64,000 nt of DNA from Haemonchus contortus (Eukaryota; Nematoda; Chromadorea; Rhabditida; Trichostrongylidae), in NCBI GenBank assembly GCA_000469685.2, contig LS997567.1, positions 35,999,505 to 36,063,504 on the forward strand, written 5' to 3'. Of the stretch, positions 38,501 through 45,608 are shown one piece after another. Each line of letters begins with the position of its first letter. The stretch's first letter is position 1. Under the pieces are notes generated by a model. The model saw only the letters and a list, made by a program, of their open reading frames with translations, had not been told where the DNA came from and made no database searches. The translations under genes were made by a program, and so were the position numbers.

Positions 38501-38578
38501 GACATCGTCCACGAGATATCCGCGATGCTCGTCGAGCTTCACCGGTGTATTCGTCAGGAATTCGTAGGCTCTCATCAT
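2326..38578 (-). CDS. rhgf-1: PDZ-RGSL-C1-DH Rho guanine nucleotide exchange factor (RHGF-1 / ARHGEF11-12 / RhoGEF2 family), 3' end off-window
   Basis: Multi-exon gene on the minus strand; the 23 exons are listed separately. From residue 1: a 40-residue tail; PDZ about 50-128 (GYGF loop at 62-65); charged coiled-coil linker about 160-215; acidic stretch about 221-243; RGS-like domain about 245-435; basic linker; C1 finger 506-555 with all eight zinc ligands (H506, C519, C522, C536, C539, H544, C547, C555); acidic/serine-rich linker 567-720; DH about 741-950. CR1 reads NELFHTERTHVRNL and CR3 reads LQLKDMIPVEMQRLVKYPLL. Family knowledge: the protein loads GTP on RhoA downstream of Galpha12/13 and plexin-type receptors at the plasma membrane. 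The PH domain that must follow DH is missing from the window; exon 23 ends in phase 2 at LNLTK, just where PH should begin. The introns reach 6.6 kb. No stop or frameshift disrupts the model. Confidence 0.93.
2809..2980 (-). CDS. rhgf-1: RhoGEF exon 22: DH conserved region 3
   Basis: Acceptor ctattttcag, donor gtattt, 172 nt, residues 859-916. It contains CR3, the most conserved DH segment (KLQLKDMIPVEMQRLVKYPL, residues 883-902), which in the family contacts the Rho switch regions. R859 is split with exon 21. Confidence 0.95.
3332..3587 (+). mobile_element. TIR element family A with perfect 9-bp target duplication
   Basis: A 256-bp MITE flanked by TCCCATCTA at 3323-3331 and 3588-3596. Its ends are imperfect inverted repeats built round GCAGTAGGAACG (left arm here degenerated to GGTAGGCAGACAGTAGG). 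The inside carries CGCCGCACGCGGC and a pyrimidine-rich centre. It sits in RhoGEF intron 21. Confidence 0.9.
3679..3830 (-). CDS. rhgf-1: RhoGEF exon 21: DH domain, middle helices
   Basis: Acceptor gctccttcag, donor gtctgt, 152 nt, residues 809-858, ending in phase 2. It encodes NIGELMEKMFEGEAGEKF and the diagnostic FCQHQQHALEMLRTR, matching the 'TFCxxQxxALE' signature of the LARG/PDZ-RhoGEF branch. The gtctgt donor is weaker than its neighbours. Confidence 0.93.
4141..4215 (+). repeat. tRNA-like repeat fragment
   Basis: It begins with an A-box-like TGGTGTAGCGGTTGAGA, as in the SINEs elsewhere in the window, but shows no clear B box. It is probably a decayed SINE head in intron 20. A 12-G run lies nearby at 3975-3986. 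Confidence 0.3.
4464..4648 (-). CDS. rhgf-1: RhoGEF exon 20: DH conserved region 1
   Basis: Acceptor ctcaattttcag, donor gtaaag, 185 nt, residues 747-808. It starts with the CR1 E-L-x-x-T-E motif (ELFHTERTHVRNLKILLRVF, residues 747-766) that positions Rho switch 1, then the helix LLFANLDQLLEIHTDMSNRM. E747 is split across the junction with exon 19. Confidence 0.95.
5272..5431 (-). CDS. rhgf-1: RhoGEF exon 19: acidic linker and start of DH
   Basis: Acceptor ctctgttcag, donor gtatga, 160 nt, residues 694-746, ending in phase 1. An acidic stretch (IYEDDSDLEVETEAPP) is followed by the first DH helix, ending KKRQEVIN. In relatives, the acidic segment just before DH takes part in autoinhibition and activation; that role is inferred here. 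Confidence 0.93.
5500..5590 (-). CDS. rhgf-1: RhoGEF exon 18: Ser/Thr/Met-rich linker
   Basis: Acceptor attgttttcag, donor gtgatt, 91 nt, residues 663-693. Low-complexity linker (SNSGSSTSMSHTSMMDDE) between the C1 finger and DH. Phases match both neighbours (2 in, 0 out). Confidence 0.88.
5723..6220. mobile_element. Tandem pair of TIR element family B copies
   Basis: A full-length-like copy at about 5770-6044 is preceded by a duplicated TIR piece from 5728 (GGGTGCGCTTCGTTCAGCAC, then GAGTGCGCTTCGTTGCGCGC). A 3'-truncated second copy follows directly at 6045-6220. Both contain the family sequence TGTCAGTGGGGCA or close variants of it. They lie in RhoGEF intron 17. Confidence 0.75.
6562..6695 (-). 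CDS. rhgf-1: RhoGEF exon 17: linker between C1 and DH
   Basis: Acceptor ctgaattctag, donor gtcaga, 134 nt, residues 619-662, ending in phase 2. It encodes a hydrophilic linker with DRSTPSWGSDLPPADEEEES. A second GAG|gtcagt donor 12 nt downstream would add four in-frame codons, so donor choice is not certain. Confidence 0.85.
7602..7960. mobile_element. Chimeric repeat: family A 5' end joined to family B
   Basis: 7602-7695 matches the first ~95 bp of family A (GGGAGACGGGCAGTAGGATC onward to CTCGTTATACAGTTCTAACG). From about 7692 the sequence is family B (GTCCGTCGAAACTAGGTCAC ... TGACCTAGTTTTGACG). Either B inserted into A and the A remainder was lost, or the two recombined. Confidence 0.7.
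8243..8398 (-). CDS. rhgf-1: RhoGEF exon 16: acidic linker after the C1 finger
   Basis: Acceptor acttctttttag, donor gtgagc, 156 nt, residues 567-618, phase 0 on both sides. Acidic, then serine-rich (KSDAEDEETPRVEHN, STSSDSGIG, GRSHSMRN). A possible phosphorylation-rich region; no domain recognised. Confidence 0.9.
8636..8845 (+). repeat. SINE, 3' part
   Basis: It shares with the 52.6-kb copy the order TTAGTACCGGAA, AAAGCACTG, TTGTA and the tail GAATGGGAGCCGGATGCGC. GC-rich sequence continues to about 8990. It lies in RhoGEF intron 15. Confidence 0.55.
9242..9327 (-). CDS. rhgf-1: RhoGEF exon 15: second half of C1 zinc finger
   Basis: Acceptor tcacctatttag, donor gtgatt, 86 nt, residues 538-566. 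It supplies C539, H544, C547 and C555 (NCDVKVHTQC ... DAC) and completes the C-x2-C-x4-H-x2-C-x7-C half of the finger. Confidence 0.93.
9418..9523 (-). CDS. rhgf-1: RhoGEF exon 14: first half of C1 zinc finger
   Basis: Acceptor gtgattttag, donor gtaagt, 106 nt, residues 503-537, ending in phase 1. GHMFVVNPVNTVHYCYQC gives H506-x12-C519-x2-C522; C536 follows x13 later. C533 is an extra cysteine. Such atypical C1 fingers in RhoGEFs usually act in membrane or protein contacts rather than strong diacylglycerol binding (family knowledge). Confidence 0.94.
9870..10353. mobile_element. TTAA-flanked element family C
   Basis: It starts TTAA-AGGCACAGTTCACGATAAAA and ends ...AAAAACGGGACCT-TTAA. The 3' inverted terminus is degraded. 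The inside resembles, in reverse, the copy at 54653-55136. TTAA flanks are typical of piggyBac-type insertion. No transposase ORF. Confidence 0.75.
10427..10615 (-). CDS. rhgf-1: RhoGEF exon 13: basic linker, two in-frame donors
   Basis: Acceptor gttcattttcag, donor gtaagc, 189 nt, residues 440-502. It encodes a basic linker between the RGS-like domain and C1 (MKDKGGKSRKPPSSLKAKAQ). A second perfect-looking donor, CAG|gtaagg, lies inside at 10485-10486 and would end the exon at 10487, dropping 20 codons (VRSLELIRRHYANPLKEQFQ) in frame. Either or both may be used. Confidence 0.9.
11096..11212 (-). CDS. rhgf-1: RhoGEF exon 12: end of RGS-like domain
   Basis: Acceptor catgtttccag, donor gtacgg, 117 nt, residues 401-439, phase 0 both sides. 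It encodes VGEQMMFRALENIVGSSNDF and a helix ending SLATVIR, the C-terminal part of the long RGS-like fold. Confidence 0.9.
11297..11367 (-). CDS. rhgf-1: RhoGEF exon 11: RGS-like domain
   Basis: Acceptor attgcttttcag, donor gttcgt (weak), 71 nt, residues 377-400. It continues QLG into LGTIFDANQLANLARGDTAM, matching the 'LGLGTLF' motif of the family. The weak donor is the least certain junction of the model, though frame and family alignment require it. Confidence 0.87.
11368..13993. other. RhoGEF intron 10, no recognised content
   Basis: 2.6 kb, AT-rich. A plus-strand ORF at 12392-12664 (90 codons, lysine-rich) has no flanking splice signals or family resemblance. I see no clear repeat copy here. 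Confidence 0.6.
13994..14129 (-). CDS. rhgf-1: RhoGEF exon 10: RGS-like domain helix
   Basis: Acceptor ccaattctttag, donor gtagga, 136 nt, residues 332-376, ending in phase 1. It encodes VEILKRVFVPGRQRAVTDIN and FRQKRQLG, matching the family's 'AVxDIxxxLxxFRxKRxLGLG' helix and joining exactly onto exon 11. Confidence 0.92.
14451..14735. mobile_element. TIR element family B copy
   Basis: The left end CGTTCGTTGCGCATGTTCG and right end CGAACGCGCGCAACGAAACG form the family TIRs; TGACCTAGTTTCGACG and GGTCTCGAGACGACA are family-internal. The rest of intron 9 (14130-15830) is AT-rich, with nothing else recognised. Confidence 0.8.
15831..15986 (-). CDS. rhgf-1: RhoGEF exon 9: RGS-like domain core
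   Basis: Acceptor attcgttttcag, donor gtatgt, 156 nt, residues 280-331, phase 0. It encodes FFYVITDAFQNAQGAPKDFR and WAFEIFTTFVIPNSPLVI, the LFYL...W-IF-TF-I-..APL pattern of Galpha12/13-binding RGS-like domains. Confidence 0.93.
16141..16312 (+). repeat. SINE copy (degenerate)
   Basis: GGGATCGGTTAGGCTTCGGTAC and a tail TTCTGAATGACATTGGAATGC followed by GAGGCGCACCCC match the SINE 3' region. A separate tRNA-like stretch at about 16402-16470 (AAGAGCTTGGTGC, then GGCTCGATTCCCATCC) resembles A- and B-box regions. Both are in intron 8 (15987-18269), which holds nothing else that I recognise. Confidence 0.5.
18270..18377 (-). CDS. rhgf-1: RhoGEF exon 8: start of RGS-like domain
   Basis: Acceptor taacggtttcag, donor gtaggt, 108 nt, residues 244-279, phase 0. 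It encodes IDSHGPFSNLAELKTHPAHL and AVFINYLLSNANPNSL, matching the 'GPF..L..L...PAHL.VFL.Y..S' opening of the family's RGS-like domain. Confidence 0.94.
18792..18860 (-). CDS. rhgf-1: RhoGEF exon 7: acidic segment before RGS-like domain
   Basis: Acceptor caatagtttcag, donor gtaggt, 69 nt, residues 221-243, phase 0. SRTPMDGDSDEDETESLPSR is acidic, as is the segment before the RGS-like domain in relatives, where it contributes to Galpha GAP activity (family knowledge). Confidence 0.88.
18969..19079 (-). CDS. rhgf-1: RhoGEF exon 6: coiled-coil linker
   Basis: Acceptor cttctcttttcag, donor gtacag, 111 nt, residues 184-220, phase 0. GLRDSENSEKLDRALKRIVS and LQSQLRHVKP form a predicted helix with hydrophobic spacing, like the PDZ-RGSL coiled linker of PDZ-RhoGEF and LARG. 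Confidence 0.88.
19080..22633. other. RhoGEF intron 5
   Basis: 3.55 kb. It includes a plus-strand ORF at 19292-19588 (98 codons) and a GC-richer minus ORF at 20111-20512 (133 codons). Neither has splice-site support or a recognised domain, and I cannot tell whether they are transposon remnants. A G-run lies at about 21000. No exon is needed here, since exons 5 and 6 join in phase. Confidence 0.5.
22634..22717 (-). CDS. rhgf-1: RhoGEF exon 5: charged coiled-coil
   Basis: Acceptor caaattccag, donor gtcagg, 84 nt, residues 156-183, phase 0. KEDWKRKRKELLSQMLDEER is a charged helix equivalent to the 'QQML..E..' segment that follows PDZ in LARG. Confidence 0.9.
22786..22901 (-). CDS. rhgf-1: RhoGEF exon 4: end of PDZ domain
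   Basis: Acceptor ttggaattttag, donor gtctga, 116 nt, residues 117-155. GQNVVLTLLGAPPEPLGLYL contains the last PDZ strand (VVLTLLG), as in LARG, then a linker. Confidence 0.92.
26482..26555 (-). tRNA. tRNA-like sequence or pseudo-tRNA (probably SINE head)
   Basis: 74 nt on the minus strand. The acceptor stem pairs imperfectly (one mismatch, one wobble). The anticodon stem is GTGC/GCAC with a 7-nt loop CCGGAAA whose position 33 is C, not the universal T. The T arm ACGGG-TTCGAGT-CCCGT is perfect. The C33 and mismatches argue against a working tRNA. A related sequence lies at 37329-37403. Confidence 0.4.
26588..26843 (+). mobile_element. TIR element family A copy
   Basis: It starts GGGAAGACGGGCAATAGGAACG and ends CTACTGCACCACACCC. 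The flanks (GACTTGTAT / GCTTATATG) are only weakly alike, so the target duplication has decayed or shifted. Confidence 0.85.
27461..27695 (-). repeat. tRNA-derived SINE
   Basis: On the minus strand it starts GGTGTAGTAGCAAGTGCCGC (A-box-like). It has ATCGAATCCCCG (B-box-like) about 50 nt on, and ends GAATGGGAGTTAAGTGAGGG plus CGCATCCC. It shares head and tail with the copies at 52616 and 58912. Confidence 0.7.
28587..28644 (-). CDS. rhgf-1: RhoGEF exon 3: middle of PDZ domain
   Basis: Acceptor aacccttttcag, donor gtgatt, 58 nt, residues 98-116, ending in phase 1. VNGMPVTSSNHLDVVRMIS is the V-N-G-x-x-V-T...H-x-x-V-V-x-x-I helix of a PDZ domain. It is a very small exon lying 100 bp from a long microsatellite. 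Confidence 0.94.
28745..29075. repeat. ATATT pentanucleotide microsatellite (~330 bp)
   Basis: About 65 tandem ATATT units, almost uninterrupted (single changes such as attac and atact). It lies in RhoGEF intron 2 just upstream of exon 3 on the coding strand, where it reads AATAT. The long Ile/Leu/Tyr ORFs across it are artefacts. Confidence 0.97.
29345..29440 (+). repeat. Possible SINE tail fragment
   Basis: GAGTGAAAGTCGAATGCGGG followed by GCGC resembles the SINE tail GAATGGAAGTCGAAT...GGGCGC. The rest of intron 2 (to 31652) is unremarkable apart from GC-richer stretches at about 29.9 and 30.2-30.6 kb. Confidence 0.35.
31653..31822 (-). CDS. rhgf-1: RhoGEF exon 2: first half of PDZ domain
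   Basis: Acceptor ttgatttttcag, donor gtgaga, 170 nt, residues 41-97. RCVVVQRQSDGYGFTVTGDH holds the GYGF carboxylate-binding loop (62-65); VHTVKPDGAAFCAGVREGDR is the PDZ G-A-A-x-x-A-G-V-x-x-G-D-R block. Confidence 0.96.
33771..34113 (-). repeat. Tandem duplication of a coding-like 3' segment
   Basis: 33771-33914 and 33969-34113 are diverged direct copies (both contain TGTCCTTTTCCGTCCAGTTG). Translated on the minus strand, the right copy reads KATEVIHWPNWTEKDIYEFM before a stop. The left reads KAREVIHLFNWTEKDNLWVH, with an upstream in-frame TGA. The left copy looks decayed. Confidence 0.7.
33998..34376 (-). pseudogene. Small nested coding-like segment of unknown identity
   Basis: Within RhoGEF intron 1, same strand. 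The clearest piece is the C-terminus (GQGKGQQKATEVIHWPNWTE ... YEFMKL, stop at 33998-34000). Upstream, another frame reads FDKLAEKKLAVFRKFVQLER before a TGA. An ATG just there opens MAMSREKICWPP..., which could splice at gtgagt (about 34212) to GQQKATEV in frame. A (TCG)8 run separates the pieces. It may be a small gene with one intron or a broken retrocopy; the frame shifts and adjacent dead copy favour a pseudogene. A long plus-strand ORF over the same bases is also open. Confidence 0.35.
35408..35440. repeat. Perfect 14-bp inverted repeat
   Basis: GAGGTTTTCTGGAA, a 5-nt spacer GTCAA, then TTCCAGAAAACCTC. A perfect hairpin in intron 1 of the RhoGEF gene, function unknown. Confidence 0.9.
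37329..37403 (-). repeat. tRNA-like repeat
   Basis: The minus strand reads ACGGTAGTGTTAAGAGCAGT (A-box region) and, about 45 nt on, TTCGGGTTCGGGCTTG (B-box region). It resembles the tRNA-like sequence at 26482-26555 in order and spacing but pairs poorly. Confidence 0.4.
38458..38578 (-). CDS. rhgf-1: RhoGEF exon 1: start codon and N-terminal tail
   Basis: ATGATG at 38573-38578 after acataaa; donor gtaggc; 121 nt, residues 1-40, ending in phase 1, so that G plus exon 2's TG makes V41. It reads MMRAYEFLTNTPVKLDEHRG and ends SSPPLSPPIK. The frame is open for about 60 nt further upstream but has no ATG there, so the double Met is the best start. A pyrimidine-rich acttccgtcag lies 75 nt upstream (boundary 38653/38654) and could be a 5'UTR or spliced-leader acceptor. 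Confidence 0.85.
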
Positions 38579-39650
38579 TTTATGTAACGCATACCGACGA
38601 CGACGTGCGTCGTGATTACCGTCACACACACCGCACAATTACCAAGTTATGTACTGACGGAAGTACGAGCTAACGTTTTGAGCACGTTGGCGAATCAGTG
38701 AATGGTCGCTATAGACGAGGGGGAAGAAATTTGAGCGGAACGGCCTCGTTAGATTTGAAGTGCAGAGCAGAACCAACGTTGGTGACCTGCACGAGCACCA
38801 GCGACACCAATCTGGCAATCCAGGAAGCGCTAGCGATAGGGCGGGCAAGTGCGATGTGCGGTGGTTGGGCGGCAGCGATCAGGACGCGGACGGGCGATGG
38901 CGATAGCGGGAGGGGCGAGAAGTGATGATGGTAGCTCTAGGGAGGGACTCCTCGGTTCTCGGATGTCAGAAGACCACCAGCATAAAACGTCCGACGACTC
39001 TTAGAAGGGCGGGCAGCATCGATTACGGGGCATATTCTTATGACGGCAATCCTTTCCTATCCTCAGCTTTTTAATGTGTCTTCCTCACGCTCTCACTTCA
39101 CACTCTCCTCTCTTTCACTGAAATACACTATCGCAAAATCCCATCTGTGAGCCTGGAAGAACGAGTAAACACCGAAATCTCGTCCGTGTGTTCGTTCACA
39201 AATTTGGAGCGTTTTCAGAGGACGTGACAATGCTGCGCGACGACGACAAATTGCGCGACCCATTGGCGATAATGAGGCTGAAGCATGGTGTCAGTGACGA
39301 CGAGACTTCAGCTACGAGACCGTCTCATGCTAGAGAGGAGCCAGCCAGAGAAGGAGGAAGACCATGGGGACGGACGGGGCAGCGTTCGCCACCATTTCAA
39401 TCATCTGTCAAACATTACTAATCAGAGCTGTGACTACTACATATATGCCATTCAATCGCTCGACCCGACCCGGCTGGCGGCTCTGCTCTGCTGCTGCTAC
39501 TGATGGTGATATGGATGTTGACGTGCGGTTTCGGCGTCTAATGAACTTCAGCTGTCCCAAAACAAAATCATAAGTTCAGTTGCCCGAGTTGTTTAACTGA
39601 CATCATTATCGCCCTCAATGGCGACACCGACCGACAACGACTTCCGAACC
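38579..39650 (-). promoter_or_regulatory. Putative 5'UTR and promoter region of the RhoGEF gene
   Basis: GC-rich sequence (about 38580-39000 and 39180-39510) directly upstream of the start codon, in contrast to AT-rich surroundings. ORFs here on both strands lack splice or family support. No TATA box was identified. The assignment rests on position and composition only. Confidence 0.4.
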
Positions 39651-41893
39651 ACACTGAGAAAAACCAACCTCCGAAGGAAAGTCTCACACCATACGCGAAA
39701 CCCCCGTTTATTAGCAATGAATCAAGATGATCTCGCACTTCCTTCACAATACTTTTTAGTTCAGTAATTTATAGCTTCCTACTTATCCGCCGGGCAAACT
39801 TTCTTTTCAGACTCAATGCCCACCCCCTTCATGACCCAGATGGCCTCAGGTGATCCCTACAGGGAAGGCCGTTTCCCGTGAATTTCACCACAACAAACAG
39901 CATGTAAGCAAGCATTTTCGACATAAAAGATGACGATGATGATTCCCGGGTGTGAAAGAATGCTTAGATAGCAGACCATTGCTAGACAATGACTAAACAG
40001 TGACGATCAACAACGAAACCTCATAGATGACACATTCAACCCCGATGACAATATGAATGTGAAAAACGTACATTGAAAAACACACTCACATTCGAGGGCT
40101 CAGCTTCTAATTCGTCCAGTTTTCCAATTTTTCAACTACCATTCTCCCCTTCCGGAATTCCTTAGCCACCGATAAAAACCTCCCCAACCAAACTTTTGCG
40201 AAAAAACTCGCACAATAATTATTAAAATAGACTTTTTCCTAGGGACATGTTTCCGAACAAAGCAGTAAACTATACCGGTAATCCAAGGTTTTGATGATGT
40301 TGTTGTTGTTGTGTTGTCGTTGTTGTGTACGCCACTCAAGGAAACCTAACAACATCTTGCAAATCTCAATACCTATTCTACCACATAAACAACCCAGATG
40401 TCCCCATTTGTGGGCGATTTATAGGGCTGATCCCGGCACGCAACACATGTAACGACTGCATAGCTTTAGTAAATAAAAAAAATTGCAAAAAAATTTAAAA
40501 AATCAGCAATATGTGCCTATATTGGGTAGAGTTATGTTGATGGAAAGTTGTAGAAACAGAAAAAATCAGTGCAAGTGCAAAATCGCAACCGTCCTTCCCC
40601 ATCCAGGCTTTCTCCAGCAACTCTCCAGTATCACAACCTTTCTATCAATCGGAATTGATGATGGACGGTAATTGTTTCCCAGACCGGAAGGTCGACATCG
40701 TACTATCAGGGAGAATGGTGGGGGAACAAAAACGATGACCGACATGTATGGCATGTGTGTGTGTATGTGGGAAGTTTCAACCAGTCGAACTAACCCCCCT
40801 CCCAACTTGTCTTTGAACGATCCTTTTGAGAAAACGAGCAATTAAATTCACGCTCGTCTCGCTCAACCACCCGTCTTGTCCGTCCAAGTGGCGACGCGTG
40901 TTTCCATCCGTCGAGATGTGACGGTCAACTGCACACACCACTTTCCTTCCTTCCACCCACACACGCACACACACACACGAAACAACGTCAAGAACACCCT
41001 CGGGACCACGTTATGTGGGAAACAACGCACATCAATGCTTTCCCTCCCTCCCACCGCTTCCTATTCTTCTTCTTCTTCTACTTCTCCCATGCCGATCCCG
41101 CGAAAACCGATATGTGGTGGTGAAGCCGATTTGCGTATAGCCTATGATAGTTTGGACGAACCAATTGACAAACACATTAGCAGCAAAACATAGGAATATC
41201 GGGCTGAGAATTATCTGAACTCTCCGAAACTAGAAAAACACCCGGTTCAAAGTCCTACAAAAAATTTCATCAGAGAAATTTTTGCGTTATCGTTCGGCGA
41301 TCAAAAAGGAACAGAAAGTGAGTGGGGAAGGAGGAGGGGAACTGTATCTTTCTTGACATTTCGTTAGTAAGGAAACAAGTTCTGGACTAATTTCACCCGG
41401 ATAAAAACAAAACCGAGGGAGCAACAAAATTACGGCGGGTGGCAGCGACAGAATTCCGGAAACCGGAACTGATGAGGCCCGAACGTTGAAGAATCAAGGT
41501 CAAACCCAGTTGTCTAGAGTTATTTCTCTGAGGTTCCCATGCCGGTGGGACCCTTCAGGTTTTGGGAAAACTCAAGTCTACAAGGGAATACCCGCACATG
41601 AAAAGAATGCCACAGAAATGAAGCACTTGTTCCCTTTGTTGTCACAAAATGTCCTCTGGAGACTCCATGATGAAAAAGGAAAAGGACATCCACTCACTAC
41701 AAGTGACAGGTCTACCAGATTAATATGGATGAAAGACTATTTTTACTACTACTACTACTACTACTGGGAGCCGGAGAATGGATGGATGTAGATTAGAAAC
41801 AAAATGGATTACTAAGAACTATGGAGAGTACTGAGTCAAAGTAGAAGCGGCTCCGAGGCTACAAAAAGGTCTGACGGTGAAATCGTTGCCATC

Positions 41894-42148
41894 GGGTGTG
41901 GTGCAGTAGGAACGAAACTGTCGTGTCGCGGCGAGAGAAACGTTGCGCGCGAAGGAATGTAGCAGGATGCAGCAGCAAGTAAGAAATACAGGAATAAAAG
42001 AACTAACAGTGGAATCCTCCAAAAATAACAATCGCATTGTGATTCAGCTGTGTGAAGAACGCTAGAACTGTTATAATAAGGCAAATGGTCCGCGACAGCC
42101 GCGTGCGGCGGATCGATTACAGAAAACCGTTCCTTCTGCCCGTCTCAC
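41894..42148 (-). mobile_element. TIR element family A with 9-bp target duplication
   Basis: Flanked by GTTGCCATC (41885-41893) and GTTGACATC (42149-42157), 8 of 9 identical. The left end GGGTGTGGTGCAGTAGGAAC is the 3' terminus in reverse orientation. Confidence 0.92.
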
Positions 42149-43296
42149 GTTGACATCTACTACTAAGAGAGCTCTTTAGCGTCTTCGAAATGATCCAACA
42201 CCGGGAATTGGAAGCAATCACTAATTTGATGTCTGCACAGCAGGAATCATCTTTTACAAGACGGAATACTAGTATTTGAGGATGCTGAAAAGAAATTTTC
42301 CCATAGATTATAAGAAAAAATTCGTTTTCTACGTCAACTAGCTCAAGTTGTTTCGATGGTGAAATAACCTCATAAGGCACATCCAACAGACTCTGGATTA
42401 CATTTAAGTATGACGCTAAAGTATCTTAAAGAATAAACGATTATCAAAAAACGAAAGTTCGCAATAATGCATACCTACGACACCAATCCCCTCTTTATGT
42501 CCAACTTATCCCCTCTACAACTCCTAAAAGCCCTTCAGGTAATTGCAGATGGGGCCAAAAAAAGTAAGTAAACATGGAAAGCAGTAAATAGCTTATTTTC
42601 GGGACTTTTCGGCCATAATCGGAAATCGAAATGAAAACGAAAGAAAAGGAATTGGAAAAGAATGTAGACGAAATACTGACCAGATTAATAAAATATGTTA
42701 GAGACGTTTTGTTTTTTGAAACTAGATCAGCAATATTGAGTCAAGGATGCTCAGTATACTTGTAACTCGAGGCGAAGTAGTAAAAATCATCGAAACGCCC
42801 TCTTACACTGTGTCGATCAAGCAAGATATAATTGAAAAGAAACTTCTAAACACATGATCGGCAACTTATGACAGAGAAGATGCGGGATTGACGGACGAGT
42901 AGCAACAAAATCAATAGAGATCGGTTACTAGTAAGCTGAATGAGAGATAGACAGAGAAAAGCGGAACGAATTCGAGTAGCAGATTCGTGCAATAGGGAAT
43001 GTGTTATATGTAGTAGCTCAACAGGCTAGCACATACAGTAACTCTTCCAATATCTTGAAAATCAAAGGACTTACCAGAATTGCTTTAAAAGTAGTCAATT
43101 TGCCCTACAGATTGTCAATTTTTTGTTGAAGCTAGTTCTTATACATATCATTACTGAATTAGGGGCATTTTTGAATTCTGGTTGGAATTGGAAGATTCAA
43201 TTAGAATTTTCCAGAAAACTTCCCAAATTTTACAGAGCAGTATGCATATATACAGAAATCATCACTGAATTTCCTGGGAGACTTCAAACCACAGAC

Positions 43297-43544
43297 ACTA
43301 CTCGAAAAGGAACGGTCTTGTGTAATCGATCCATCGCACGCGGCTATCGTGGACCATTTCCTCGTTATAGAAGTTCTTGCATTTTTTATACAGCTGAATC
43401 GCTATGCCATTATTACTTATGGATGATTCTATTCTTAGTTCCTTTGTTCCTGGATTTCTTACTTGCTGCCGCAGTCTGCTACCCTTCGCGCGCGGCGTTA
43501 CTCTCGCCGCGACGCGACAATTTCGTTGCTACTGCACCACATCC
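43297..43544 (+). mobile_element. TIR element family A, 5' end degraded
   Basis: The inside is intact from AAGGAACGGTCTTGTGTAAT to CTACTGCACCACATCC, but the first ~15 bp have diverged and no target duplication is visible. A long plus ORF here is a translation of the element. Confidence 0.85.
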
Positions 43545-43641
43545 GGCGAGGCCTGCTGAAGGAAGCCTAACGGAGCATTCTAGGAAGGCCCGTATAAAGA
43601 ACGCAACATATCTCATAACTATTATATAACATTGCTCATTG

Positions 43642-43642
<1 letters not shown>

Positions 43643-43696
<54 letters not shown>
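43643..43696. repeat. (TTA)n microsatellite
   Basis: About 18 units of TTA/ATT, about 100 bp from the family A copy. Confidence 0.95.
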
Positions 43697-43700
<4 letters not shown>

Positions 43701-45359
43701 CTTATTATTGCTACAGGGGAGAATAAAGGTATTTAGCAACAAGGTTACCCAGTTATAACAGATAATTAGTGGCAAACCGACCACTTTGGTAATTCATATA
43801 ATTTGTCACTACTACAGTTTTTGTTGACACCCTGCTTGAAAAATAGTGAAATCAGTTAGACACTTGTTAATAAAAACAATTGGGTAAAATTTTATTGGGT
43901 TTTATGTCTAAATGATTTCATTATGATTAAGCAACACAAACAAAGTAAAGTCTAACAAACTGAAATCAGTGGAACATCAGCAAAACTGTGAGCAAAGACA
44001 ACATAACGAATTAAACAATTTAAGTAAATAAGATGACATAAATTAGAAAAACAGTAATTAAAGTAATCTGAAGCATAACTCGTTTAACCCCTTTTCCAGG
44101 CTGACCACCGCCTCACTCTCACCCTAAAGCTCATCATCGTTGATTAATGGACAAAGGGAATCGTCGAAATTGTAATTTTCAATTTTATCTACTCATACTT
44201 ATAAATAACGCGTGACAACGATTACAGGAAATTTAAAAAACCCAATAGACCCATTTGGTATTATTGAGATAAGCTTCACAAGAAAATTTGTAACATAGGA
44301 AGTTACTTTTATAATGAATGCAGTTACTAGAAAGATGTTTTCTCAGGATTAGCCGACATTAGCAGTACCACTACGACTTGCAAAGCTCAGACCGGGAGGA
44401 GGGATTGCATTAAAGAGACCCTCTTCATTCCATGGCGCATTCGAAACACCGCAGGGCCGTTCATCTACTTCGCCGAAAGAATGGCAGGTGGAGCCCCCGA
44501 GTCGTAATTTGGCTTATAAGAACAAAACCAAGCCGCTAGAATGGCCCTCATTTTCATGGGTTCATTCGTTTTCCTTATATTTCAGAGAAAGCGGACCACA
44601 GCGAGAGATCGGAAGGTATGGAAGTGCTGTGGTCCTGTCAAGAAACCGCCCGCTGATGGACCATCAAAGTAGCAAACTATCCAAGGTATACTAAGGTAGT
44701 AAATATATAAGCAATTCTGAATTCGAAAAAATTTCCCCGAAAATTCTCAAGAATAGTCAGCCTTTCTAGAAAACTTGCCGTTGCATTTTTAATGCTTTGC
44801 TCAAACTAAGTGAAATAACTGCCATAAAATCTTTAATCAATTAGTAAGTTATTTGTTTATTTACACTGTACGTAACCTATAGGTTCACGCAGCATATAGG
44901 CCTTTGCACAATGATATTAACACAAGTTCAACAGGCAAAATAGCAGACGGCAAATAGTGGTTACGGGCTATTCCCAAGTAAGTAAAACTGCAAATATGGC
45001 ATGTTTGTGGAGTTGTTCTCGCCCGAAAGGAGGATTGAACTTCGGCGCCGGGTTCATCGTACGGGTATAACATACAAAACATTAACCTATTCAAAAAATG
45101 CTTCATTTACCTACATTGACTTTGAGGAAACAAAATTAGCCGAAATTCAGAACATTTAAAGTAGTCAACTAGCTGTGATCACTGGAAAATGCGTTCACGT
45201 CCATTAATCCCCTTTTATTTAGAACGCAAACAATTACAGGAAAAAAGCTTAGTCAGTTATTTGTTTGAAAAGGGTCAAAATTGTTGAATTTAGCTTCCAA
45301 AGCGTACACAGTTAGCCCTAAAACTTGGGAGTTTCACTAACTAAGTGCTAGTAGCTAGA

Positions 45360-45608
45360 TGGTGTGGTGCAGAATGAACGAAATTGTCGCGTCGCGGCGA
45401 GAGAGATGCCGCGCGAAGGAATGTAACAGAATGCAGCAGTGAGTAAAAAATTCAGGAACAAAAGAACCGAAAGTAGAAAAATGTCATAAGTAATAATCGC
45501 ATAGCGATTGAGGTGTGAGCGCTAGAACTGTTATAACGAGGCAAATGGTCCGCGATAACCGCGTGCGGCGGATCGATTACACAAAACCGTTCCTACTACC
45601 CGTCTCCC
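45360..45608 (-). mobile_element. TIR element family A with 9-bp target duplication
   Basis: Flanks GTAGCTAGA (45351-45359) and GTACCTAAA (45609-45617), 7 of 9 identical. The termini are GGTGTGGTGCAGAATGAACG and CCTACTACCCGTCTCCC. Confidence 0.9.

Noticed and set aside
43123..43629. 168-codon plus ORF with an apparent membrane segment
   Set aside because: Most of it is a family A MITE; the same hydrophobic peptide recurs at every copy.
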